Below are positions 25,022 to 32,515 of a stretch of DNA of 32,515 bases, one piece after another. The stretch spans positions 1-32,515 of the forward strand of contig QCDN01000013.1 of assembly GCA_003280885.1 (NCBI GenBank), written 5' to 3'. Under the pieces are notes generated by a model that saw only the letters and a program-made list of their open reading frames with translations, was not told where the DNA came from and searched no databases. The position numbers and the translations under genes are program-made. How positions within the stretch are numbered: the first letter of the stretch is position 1; every line of letters begins with the position of its first letter. The stretch comes from Prochlorococcus sp. AG-355-J04. GTDB taxonomy: Bacteria > Cyanobacteriota > Cyanobacteriia > PCC-6307 > Cyanobiaceae.

Positions 25022-26266
25022 TTAATAGGGGGATGCAACTAAAGTGAATTTCTCTCCACGTATGTATTCTGTAATCTCTTTGAAGTTATCCAAGTCACTC
25101 CAATATTTTAAATGACTTTCTAAATTATTTATTGAAGATTTTCTCCCCCAAAGAAGTTCATTTCCAAAGAATGAAGAGAGTTGGGTAGATGTCTCTAAAT
25201 TAAAGATATAGTTACTCTTCACAATATTTATTGCTTTTTTTATTTCATCCAAAGCCAAGGCTTTACAATTTGAGATCTCATCAATTATTTTATTAATTTG
25301 CTTTTCTACTAAATCAATATCTTTGGACTCACAACTTGCTTCCATTATAAATAATCCTCCTAATTCTCCAGCATTTACATCTACATATACCGATTCAACT
25401 AGATTACTATCTTCTTTCAAAATTTTAACTAATCTACTGTTTCTTCCAACAGAGAGTATTGATGCTAGTATCTCAAGCCCAATAATATTTTTTTGATCAT
25501 TTAGGTTTGGGATAAACCAGGCCATAAATATTCTTGAAAACTCTAAATTATCAAACTTAACTGACTCTCTACCATTTCTAATTTTTAAAGATGGTTTATT
25601 TTTTGGATTTATTAAATTTTGACTTTCTTTTATGCCAGATAGATCACTTTTTTCAAAAATTTTAAAAATTTCTTCAGAGAGATTTCCCGCAATTGCAATA
25701 CAAATTTTTTCAGTAGTGTAATGTTTGCTATGAAATTTCACAAGGTCATTTATCTCTAAGTTTTTAATACTATGTTCAGTTCCTAGAATCGAATTAGAAT
25801 AATTCGGACTTAACCAAACCCTTTTCAAAAAATAATTAAATAATCTTTCTTCAGGCTGATCATTTTGTTGTTTTATTTCATCAATAACTACGCCTTTTTC
25901 TTTTATAAATTCATCAGGATTAAAATCTGGAGCAACGACAATATTTGTCAAAAGAGCAAGTGATTCTTTAAAGTTACTGGGTGGAACTAATACATGGTAA
26001 TGTACATCATCATAACCTGTTGAAGCATTACTTAATCCGCCTAGTGATTCAATTTTATGGTCAAACTCACCAGGCATTATCTTGTTTGATCCTTTAAAAA
26101 TCATATGTTCTAGAAAATGAGCAGTGCCGTTTTTATCAACGTCCTCAAATGAAGAACCTGCTTTGCACCAAATATCAATGCTTATAAGCGGCAATTCTTT
26201 ATTATCCACAAACACACATCTAGTTTTGCTTGAATGGGTGTAGTAGTTAACTTCTCCTACGTTCAT
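25022..26266 (-). CDS. M16 zinc peptidase, catalytic subunit
   Basis: This 414-residue protein has the inverted zinc motif His50-x-x-Glu53-His54 in GTAHFLEHMIFKG and the downstream acidic segment GVVIDEIKQQNDQPEERLF supplying the third ligand. The C-terminal half has the R/Y-containing substrate-binding segment (NSRLVKILKEDSNLVESVYV). It is a pitrilysin-like cytoplasmic or periplasmic peptide-degrading enzyme with no signal peptide. It is first in a two-gene operon with the motif-less partner and divergent from pcyA across only 41 bp. Confidence 0.9.
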   Translation of the reverse strand: MNVGEVNYYTHSSKTRCVFVDNKELPLISIDIWCKAGSSFEDVDKNGTAHFLEHMIFKGSNKIMPGEFDHKIESLGGLSNASTGYDDVHYHVLVPPSNFKESLALLTNIVVAPDFNPDEFIKEKGVVIDEIKQQNDQPEERLFNYFLKRVWLSPNYSNSILGTEHSIKNLEINDLVKFHSKHYTTEKICIAIAGNLSEEIFKIFEKSDLSGIKESQNLINPKNKPSLKIRNGRESVKFDNLEFSRIFMAWFIPNLNDQKNIIGLEILASILSVGRNSRLVKILKEDSNLVESVYVDVNAGELGGLFIMEASCESKDIDLVEKQINKIIDEISNCKALALDEIKKAINIVKSNYIFNLETSTQLSSFFGNELLWGRKSSINNLESHLKYWSDLDNFKEITEYIRGEKFTLVASPY

Positions 26267-26283
26267 TTCGATTCTCTCTTTAA

Positions 26284-27032
<749 letters not shown>

Positions 27033-27033
<1 letters not shown>

Positions 27034-27947
27034 TGAAATTAAAAATATTAAAAAATTTATTTATTTATTTTTTATTATTTACACCAATATCTCTTGGGGT
27101 TATTTCCTGTTCTGGAAATAATAAATCTAGTTCAAAATTTGAAGAGGAAATAACTTCAGATTTCATACCTCCCATTACAGCTGTTGCCGCACTAGGTCAA
27201 CTTTCTCCTTCGGGAGAAATTAGGCAACTGGCAGCTCCAATAAGTCAGTTTGGCTCTTCCCCTCGAATTGTCGAAATTTTTGTAAATGAGGGAGATTTCG
27301 TAAAAAAAGGTGATATTCTGGCAATCTTTGAAAACGGAGAAAAATTAATTGCTGATCTTGAAAGAAATGAGAATCTTATTAATACTATTAACGAAGAAAT
27401 TACCCTTAAGAAAGATCAAATTCAAAGGTATGAGTTAGCTTTTAGCAAAGATGTTTATTCTTTTGTAGAGTTTTTAAAGAGAAAAGATGAATTATTAAAA
27501 TTGCAAAAACAGAAAATAAATCTAATCGGAGATCAAAAAAATATCAAGATAGATCTATTTAATTCAAAACTAAGAAGTCCAATTGATGGTTTTATCCTTG
27601 GAATAAATACGAGAGTTGGTGAGAGGCCTCAAAATGAAGGGATTTTGGATATTGGTTCTAGTCAAAAAATGGAAGCTTTGATAGAGGTTTATGAATCTGA
27701 TATCGATAGAGTCTTTATCTCTCAGAAAGTTGAATTGAGTAGTGAGAATGGAGGTTTCCAAAAAAATCTTAAGGGAAAGGTTATTAGGATTAGTCCTCAG
27801 GTAAAACAAAGAAAAGTTTTATCGACTGATCCAACAGGGGATGCTGATTCGCGAATTATCGAGGTACTCGTAAAACTAGATCAAGATTCTATAGATATCG
27901 TTCAAAACTATGCAGGAATGAAAGTGATTGCAAAATTTATTCCCTAA
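27033..27947 (+). CDS. devB: DevB-type (HlyD family) membrane fusion protein
   Basis: The product has 304 residues. The N-terminal hydrophobic segment (FIYFLLFTPISLGVISC) ends in VISC, a lipobox-like sequence with Cys at about residue 27, so it may be a lipoprotein. A biotinyl-lipoyl-like half (ISQFGSSPRIVEIFVNEGDF), a coiled coil (about 110-165), the second lipoyl half (KLRSPIDGFILGINTRVGER) and a beta-barrel region follow. It links the DevCA inner-membrane exporter to the outer membrane. In heterocyst-forming cyanobacteria DevBCA exports glycolipids; here the substrate is unknown. It overlaps pcyA (TAATG) and devC (TAATG), each by one base. Confidence 0.88.
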
Positions 27948-29119
27948 TGAGTTTTTCTTTTTTAAAATTTAGAAAAATACCATTAGCTTGGTTGTTATTA
28001 ACTAGGCAACCATTAAGGCTAGCAGTTGCCATTGCTGGAATTAGTTTTGCTGGGATTTTGATGTTTATGCAATTAGGTTTTAGAGATGGTTTATTTGATA
28101 CGAGCGTAACTATTCATAAACTTCTAGATGCCGATCTTGTTTTGATAAGTCCAAGATCAAAAAGTTCCATAAGCATGAGTGGATTCCCAAAAAGAAGATT
28201 AATTCAAACTCTCGCAGTAGAAGATGTTGAAAAAACTGCTCCCGTTAATCTAAATTATTTACTTTGGAGAAATCCCGAAAATCTAAAAACTAGATCAATA
28301 CTTGCATTAGGTTTTAATCCCTCCGATTCACTTCTTTTAGATGAAGGATTCTCAAAGAAAGCTTATAAATTGAGAAATCCATCAAGAGTTCTTTTTGACA
28401 AACTATCTAGACCTGAATTCGGACCGATTGAAGAATGGTTCTTATCTGAAAAAAAAGTTGAGACTGAGGTTGCTGGAAAAAGAGTAATTGTTGAGGGCCT
28501 TGTGGAGTTGGGACCATCTTTTGGTGCAGATGGTAATTTGATAACTAGTCGAGAAACCTTCTTAAGACTTTTTCCTGCTAATCCTCCTGGCAGTATAGAA
28601 ATTGGTTTAGTAAAGCTAAAAAAAGGATCTGATCCTGAATTGATTTCAAGGATATTAAATAACTCACTCCCAAATGATGTTAGGGTTCTTACAAAAAAAC
28701 AATTTATAGAATTTGAAAAGAATTATTGGAGAAATAGTACTGCAATAGGTTTTATATTTAGTTTGGGGGCCTTAATGGGTTTTGTTGTAGGGTGTGTGGT
28801 CGTTTATCAAATTCTTTATAGTGACGTTACTGATCATCTCCCAGAATACGCTACCTTATTGGCAATGGGATATAGACTTAAGTCCCTTTTCTTTGTCGTA
28901 GCAAGAGAGGGGTTTTTGTTGGCATTGTTTGGTTATTTACCTGCTTATTTCTCTGGTCAAATACTTTACTCAGTTATAAGAAGTTCTACTAAACTCCCAA
29001 TAATTATGGACGCAGACAAAACTATTTTAATTTTTGTATTAGTTTTAGTTATGTGTATGGGTTCCGCCGCTGTTGCGATGCGTAAATTAGTTGACGCTGA
29101 TCCTGCCGAAATTTTTTAA
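27947..29119 (+). CDS. devC: DevC-type ABC transporter permease
   Basis: This 390-residue MacB/FtsX-like permease has a first helix at about 22-45 (LAVAIAGISFAGILMFMQLG), a large periplasmic domain, and three C-terminal helices (about 265-290, 315-340, 355-380). The segment HKLLDADLVLISPRSKSS and the C-terminal LATLLAMGYRLKSLFFVV are typical of DevC. It starts with ATG overlapping the devB stop and is followed 13 bp later by devA. It forms the membrane part of the exporter with DevA. Confidence 0.92.
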   Translation: MSFSFLKFRKIPLAWLLLTRQPLRLAVAIAGISFAGILMFMQLGFRDGLFDTSVTIHKLLDADLVLISPRSKSSISMSGFPKRRLIQTLAVEDVEKTAPVNLNYLLWRNPENLKTRSILALGFNPSDSLLLDEGFSKKAYKLRNPSRVLFDKLSRPEFGPIEEWFLSEKKVETEVAGKRVIVEGLVELGPSFGADGNLITSRETFLRLFPANPPGSIEIGLVKLKKGSDPELISRILNNSLPNDVRVLTKKQFIEFEKNYWRNSTAIGFIFSLGALMGFVVGCVVVYQILYSDVTDHLPEYATLLAMGYRLKSLFFVVAREGFLLALFGYLPAYFSGQILYSVIRSSTKLPIIMDADKTILIFVLVLVMCMGSAAVAMRKLVDADPAEIF

Positions 29120-29132
29120 CAATTAAAGATAA

Positions 29133-29861
29133 ATGGTCAAAGCTAATAAATCAAAAAATAATGTTAAAAACCTTAAAACAGTCTCAATATATAATTTGAG
29201 TCACTTTTATGGAAAAAATGAGAATAAAAAACAAGTTCTTAATGAAGTTAATTTAAATATTGATAAAGGAGAGTTGGTTCTTTTAAAAGGACCCTCTGGA
29301 TGTGGTAAAACGACTCTATTAACATTAATTGGTGCCTTGAGAACTTGTCAAAGTGGAGATTTAACTGTACTAAATAATCAGTTAAATGGAGCATCAAGTA
29401 AAACGCGTCAGATTCTTAGAAGAAATATTGGAATGATTTTTCAAGGTCACAATCTTCTGAGATGTTTAACAGCAGAACAAAATGTGCAGATGGGCGCCGA
29501 TTTAATAAAAGGTTTAACATATTTGCAAAGACGTGAAATAGCAAGGAATTGGTTGTCAGCAGTAGGATTAGAAGAACATCATAAAAAGCTGCCAAATGAT
29601 TTATCTGGTGGGCAGAAACAGAGAGTAGCAATTGCTCGAGCTTTATCTGCTAACCCAAAACTTTTATTAGCTGATGAGCCCACTTCTGCTTTAGATAGCG
29701 TCACAGGAAGAGAAATAGTAACCCTTTTAAGAAAACTAGCAAAAGAGCAAAATTGTTCTGTACTTATGGTGACCCACGATCCAAGAATTTCTGATATGGC
29801 TGATAGGATATTAAATATGGAAGATGGTAAAATATATAGTGCTCATAGTGAGCTAATATAA
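29133..29861 (+). CDS. devA: DevA-type ABC transporter ATP-binding protein
   Basis: This 242-residue ABC ATPase of the LolD/MacB group has Walker A (GPSGCGKTT), the Q-loop (GMIFQGHNLLRCLT), the signature LSGGQKQR, Walker B (LLLADEPTSALD) and the switch His (VTHDP). It starts with about 15 extra polar residues compared with the core domain. It powers DevC/DevB export. It is the last recognised gene of the pcyA-devBCA run; a small basic-protein gene starts 18 bp later. Confidence 0.93.
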   Translation: MVKANKSKNNVKNLKTVSIYNLSHFYGKNENKKQVLNEVNLNIDKGELVLLKGPSGCGKTTLLTLIGALRTCQSGDLTVLNNQLNGASSKTRQILRRNIGMIFQGHNLLRCLTAEQNVQMGADLIKGLTYLQRREIARNWLSAVGLEEHHKKLPNDLSGGQKQRVAIARALSANPKLLLADEPTSALDSVTGREIVTLLRKLAKEQNCSVLMVTHDPRISDMADRILNMEDGKIYSAHSELI

Positions 29862-29879
29862 TTAAAAGTTAAAAATTTC

Positions 29880-30029
29880 ATGTCTAAGAGAAGGAATCTA
29901 AAAAAAGAAAAGCAGGAACGTAATCGAGCCTATGCTAGAAAATTCAAAAAAAGGAAATTAAGAACTGATGGAAGACCTGATGGTGGAAACGTTACAGGTA
30001 CAGCAAATAATGGCGGTGCAGCTGATTAG
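29880..30029 (+). CDS. Small basic conserved-looking protein, 49 residues
   Basis: An ATG frame at 29880 encodes MSKRRNLKKEKQERNRAYAR, KFKKRKLRTDGRPDGG and a Gly/Asn/Ala-rich end. The first half is extremely basic and helical, the second glycine-rich, consistent with nucleic-acid or ribosome binding. The low A/T bias of the Arg/Gly codons (GGTGGAAACG...) supports real coding. I recall similar short proteins from other cyanobacteria, but I know of no function. It follows devA by 18 bp, probably in the same transcript. Confidence 0.7.
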   Translation: MSKRRNLKKEKQERNRAYARKFKKRKLRTDGRPDGGNVTGTANNGGAAD

Positions 30030-30090
30030 GGAATATCTTTTATTTTTATCTTTTGGGGTTCAATATATTATGCATATTTAAGACTTAATC

Positions 30091-31002
30091 ATGAATGTAA
30101 GTATTGTTATACCGACTTACAATAGATTACCCATATTAGAGAAATGTCTCTTTGCGCTTGAGAATCAAAAATTAAATATAAATGTCAGTAATTACGAAGT
30201 AATAGTAATTGATGATGGATCAACTGATGGGACAACCTCATGGATAAATAAAAACAAAGCTCATCTTCCACACGTTATTCTATTTCAGCAAGAACATGGA
30301 GGGCCTGCACTTGGAAGAAATTTGGGAGTAATTAAATCAAAATATGAAATTATTATATTCATTGATAGTGATCTAATTGTTTTAGACAATTTTATAAATT
30401 GCCACGTAGAAAAATTACTTGCCTCTTGGAGAAAAAATGATAAAAAATGTTTTACCTATGGCTCGGTAGTCAATACATCTAATTTTCTGAATCCTCAGAG
30501 TGAAAAATATAAAATAATGGACACTTCTTTTGCCTACTTTGCCACTGGGAATGTTGCGATTTCAAAAGAATTGATTTTAAGTGTGGGATTATTTGATACT
30601 TCTTTTAGTCTTTACGGTTGGGAGGATTTAGAACTTGGTGAAAGATTAAAAAAAATTGGGACAAAATTAATTAAATGTCCAAATGCAGTAGGTTTTCATT
30701 GGCATCCGCCATTTAAATGCGAACAAATAGATTCATTAATAGCTCAAGAAAAAGAGAGAGCAAAAATGGCTTTAGTGTTTTATAAGAAACATCCAAATTT
30801 AAGGGTTAGATTTATGATTCAATTAACTCCTCTACATAATTTACTTTGGCAAATTCTTTGCTTGGGAGGAATAATAAGTGTTGATAGAATCCTTCCTTTA
30901 TTAAGATTCCTAGTAAGTATAAGAAGAAATAGACTCGCTCTTGAGATTCTTAGGATCCCTCTAAATATGATTTACATTAAACAGTTAACCAAATCAAGAT
31001 AA
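30091..31002 (+). CDS. Family 2 glycosyltransferase
   Basis: This 303-residue GT-A fold enzyme has the nucleotide-sugar-binding start VSIVIPTYNR, VIDDGSTDGTT, the DxD-type metal motif in FIDSDLIVL and the acceptor-side YGWEDLELGERL (ED motif typical of family 2 enzymes). It has no clear N-terminal membrane helix. The C-terminus has an amphipathic or hydrophobic stretch (LLWQILCLGGIISVDRIL) that may attach it to the membrane. It probably transfers a sugar to a glycolipid or polysaccharide; the exact substrate cannot be read. It lies between devBCA and rpsB, in the same direction. Confidence 0.88.
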   Translation: MNVSIVIPTYNRLPILEKCLFALENQKLNINVSNYEVIVIDDGSTDGTTSWINKNKAHLPHVILFQQEHGGPALGRNLGVIKSKYEIIIFIDSDLIVLDNFINCHVEKLLASWRKNDKKCFTYGSVVNTSNFLNPQSEKYKIMDTSFAYFATGNVAISKELILSVGLFDTSFSLYGWEDLELGERLKKIGTKLIKCPNAVGFHWHPPFKCEQIDSLIAQEKERAKMALVFYKKHPNLRVRFMIQLTPLHNLLWQILCLGGIISVDRILPLLRFLVSIRRNRLALEILRIPLNMIYIKQLTKSR

Positions 31003-31027
31003 AAAACTTTTAGAAATACACATCACT

Positions 31028-31036
31028 TGCTAGAAT
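31028..31036 (+). promoter_or_regulatory. Extended -10 promoter for rpsB-tsf
   Basis: TGCTAGAAT is a TGn extended -10 followed by a near-consensus hexamer. It predicts transcription from about 31043, so the transcript would begin just ahead of the interleaved pairing elements at 31056. No strong -35 is seen, as is common with an extended -10. Confidence 0.5.
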
Positions 31037-31055
31037 CGTTAAAATTAAATCCACA

Positions 31056-31119
31056 CATCTGGCAGTTTCGGGTGATTTATTAATTTTAATTTCCCGCCAG
31101 ATGGAGGCTAACCCGAAAC
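31056..31119 (+). promoter_or_regulatory. rpsB leader with interleaved pairings (pseudoknot), probable S2 autoregulatory site
   Basis: CATCTGGC (31056-31063) is perfectly complementary to GCCAGATG (31096-31103). GTTTCGGGT (31065-31073) is perfectly complementary to ACCCGAAAC (31111-31119). The order is a, b, a', b', so both can form only as a pseudoknot. CGGG in b could also pair with CCCG (31093-31096) as an alternative. It is G/C-rich against an A/T-rich background and ends 12 nt before the rpsB ATG. In E. coli, S2 represses its own mRNA through a structured leader; the same control here is inferred. Confidence 0.75.
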
Positions 31120-31131
31120 CCTTTTTAAATT

Positions 31132-31836
31132 ATGGCTGTTGTATCACTATCAGAAATGATGGAAGCTGGTGCTCACTTTGGGCATCAAACTAGACGTTGG
31201 AATCCTAAGATGTCAAAGTATATATATTGCGCGAGAAATGGAGTTCATATTATTGATCTTGTAAAAACAGCATTGTGTATGAACAATGCGTATAAGTGGA
31301 CTAGAAACGCAGCAAAAAGCGGTAAACGGTTCCTTTTTGTCGGTACAAAAAAACAAGCATCAGATGTAGTAGCTCAGGAAGCTACACGCTGTGGAGCTGC
31401 ATATGTAAATCAAAGATGGCTTGGAGGGATGTTGACTAATTGGACAACAATGAAAGCTAGGATTGAAAGATTAAAGGATCTAGAAAGAATGGAAAGTAGT
31501 GGTTCAATAGCAATGAGGCCTAAAAAAGAAGCTGCAGTATTAAGGAGAGAACTAGAAAGATTACAAAAATACTTAGGTGGACTTAAGGGTATGAGAAGAT
31601 TACCTGATGTAGTTGTATTGGTTGATCAGAGAAGAGAATCTAATGCAGTATTAGAAGCTAGAAAATTAGATATCTCATTAGTATCAATGTTGGATACAAA
31701 TTGCGATCCGGATTTGTGTGAAGTTCCAATTCCTTGTAACGATGATGCCGTTAGATCAGTGCAACTTATTTTAGGAAGACTTGCAGATGCCATAAATGAG
31801 GGTAGAAAGGGCTCTAACGCCGAAAGAAAAAATTAA
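31132..31836 (+). CDS. rpsB: 30S ribosomal protein S2
   Basis: This is a 234-residue S2 with the typical [20 protein letters not shown] start, [21 protein letters not shown] and LDTNCDPD (usual [10 protein letters not shown]) signatures. It is full length for cyanobacteria. The 5' leader carries a strong pairing element, and tsf follows 44 bp downstream, the conserved bacterial rpsB-tsf order. The gene is more G/C-rich and codon-biased than its neighbours, as expected for a highly expressed gene. Confidence 0.97.
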   Translation: MAVVSLSEMMEAGAHFGHQTRRWNPKMSKYIYCARNGVHIIDLVKTALCMNNAYKWTRNAAKSGKRFLFVGTKKQASDVVAQEATRCGAAYVNQRWLGGMLTNWTTMKARIERLKDLERMESSGSIAMRPKKEAAVLRRELERLQKYLGGLKGMRRLPDVVVLVDQRRESNAVLEARKLDISLVSMLDTNCDPDLCEVPIPCNDDAVRSVQLILGRLADAINEGRKGSNAERKN

Positions 31837-31880
31837 ATTCCAATTTAAAACTTACTATTCACTATTTTTTATTACTTCAA

Positions 31881-32515
31881 ATGGGAAACATTACAGCAAA
31901 ACTTGTAAAAGATCTTAGAGACAAAACTGGCGCAGGAATGATGGACTGCAAAAAAGCACTTAATGAAACTGAAGGAAATCTAGACAAAGCTTTGGAATGG
32001 TTAAGAAAGAAAGGGATAGCTAGTGCTGAAAAGAAATCGGGCAGAGTAGCGGCCGAAGGGTCAATTGGTAGTTATATACATACTGGATCAAGAGTTGGCG
32101 TTTTACTAGAGTTAAATTGTGAAACTGATTTTGTTGCTAGAGGTGATATATTCCAATCTCTTTTGAAGGATGTCTCAATGCAAGTAGCAGCATGCCCAAA
32201 TGTTGAGTATGTATCAATTGATGAAATACCTGAAGATGTTGTGGAAAAAGAAAAGCAGATTGAAATGGGTAGGGATGATTTGTCAGGAAAACCAGAACAA
32301 ATTAAAGAAAAAATAGTTGAAGGGAGAATAGCAAAAAGACTTAATGAGCTTGTTTTGCTTTCACAACCCTACATTAAAGATAGTTCTCTAACAGTTGAGG
32401 ATCTTGTTAAACAAGCAGCTGCAAAAATTGGGGAAAATATCAAAGTAAGACGCTTTACAAGATATACATTGGGTGAAGGTATTGAAAAAAATCAGATGGA
32501 CTTTGCTGAAGAGGT
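31881..32515 (+). CDS. tsf: Translation elongation factor Ts (3' end beyond window)
   Basis: From ATG 31881 the frame is open to the right edge (211 codons seen). It starts [20 protein letters not shown], the UBA-like N-terminal domain with the classic [12 protein letters not shown]. The core signature [10 protein letters not shown], which contacts EF-Tu, follows. EF-Ts exchanges GDP for GTP on EF-Tu. Family proteins are close to 218-220 residues in cyanobacteria, so only a few residues are missing. Confidence 0.97.
   Translation, partial: MGNITAKLVKDLRDKTGAGMMDCKKALNETEGNLDKALEWLRKKGIASAEKKSGRVAAEGSIGSYIHTGSRVGVLLELNCETDFVARGDIFQSLLKDVSMQVAACPNVEYVSIDEIPEDVVEKEKQIEMGRDDLSGKPEQIKEKIVEGRIAKRLNELVLLSQPYIKDSSLTVEDLVKQAAAKIGENIKVRRFTRYTLGEGIEKNQMDFAEE

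Overview
The window looks like chromosomal sequence from a high-light-adapted Prochlorococcus, or a very close marine picocyanobacterium. The evidence is a very A+T-rich composition, extremely compact gene spacing, many sub-100-residue unknown genes, and diagnostic cyanobacterial genes: petN, thf1/psb29, pcyA, a SipA-like gene, devBCA and a DUF2103 gene. No tRNA, rRNA, insertion sequence, prophage or CRISPR array is visible.

Region 1 (1-6.3 kb) is a phosphate/arsenate block. A divergent promoter carrying ArsR-type palindromes separates arsR (+) from a leftward gap-arsJ-chrA run. In the known gap/arsJ pathway a dedicated GAPDH makes 1-arseno-3-phosphoglycerate and ArsJ exports it. Next door, pstC-pstA-pstB encode the high-affinity phosphate permease, preceded by Pho-box-like 11-bp repeats on both strands. 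Region 2 (6.3-7.4 kb) holds tiny genes, one clear terminator and a small secreted protein.

Region 3 (7.5-13.4 kb) is a leftward, translationally coupled DNA-repair operon: MBL-fold exonuclease, ATP-dependent DNA ligase, Lhr-like helicase and PdeM-type metallophosphoesterase. The ligase is split by a one-base frame change at a run of nine A. Reading eight A restores one 546-residue protein.

Region 4 (13.4-20 kb) is mostly small unknown proteins: one-helix membrane proteins, a lipoprotein, coiled coils, a lone IF2-N-like domain and a DUF2130 nuclease-like protein. Several were found only by direct translation. Region 5 (20-26.3 kb) has petN with an overlapping small membrane-protein gene, thf1, clpP, ftsH, a SipA-like gene and a pair of M16 peptidases, one lacking the zinc motif. 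Region 6 (26.3-32.5 kb) has pcyA, devBCA, a small basic protein, a family 2 glycosyltransferase, then rpsB and tsf.

The most notable untranslated element is just ahead of rpsB: two perfect interleaved complementary pairs (8 and 9 nt) that form a pseudoknot topology, probably an autoregulatory leader. The other main points of interest are the ligase A9 slip site, the petN-overlapping gene and the paired Pho-box-like repeats.
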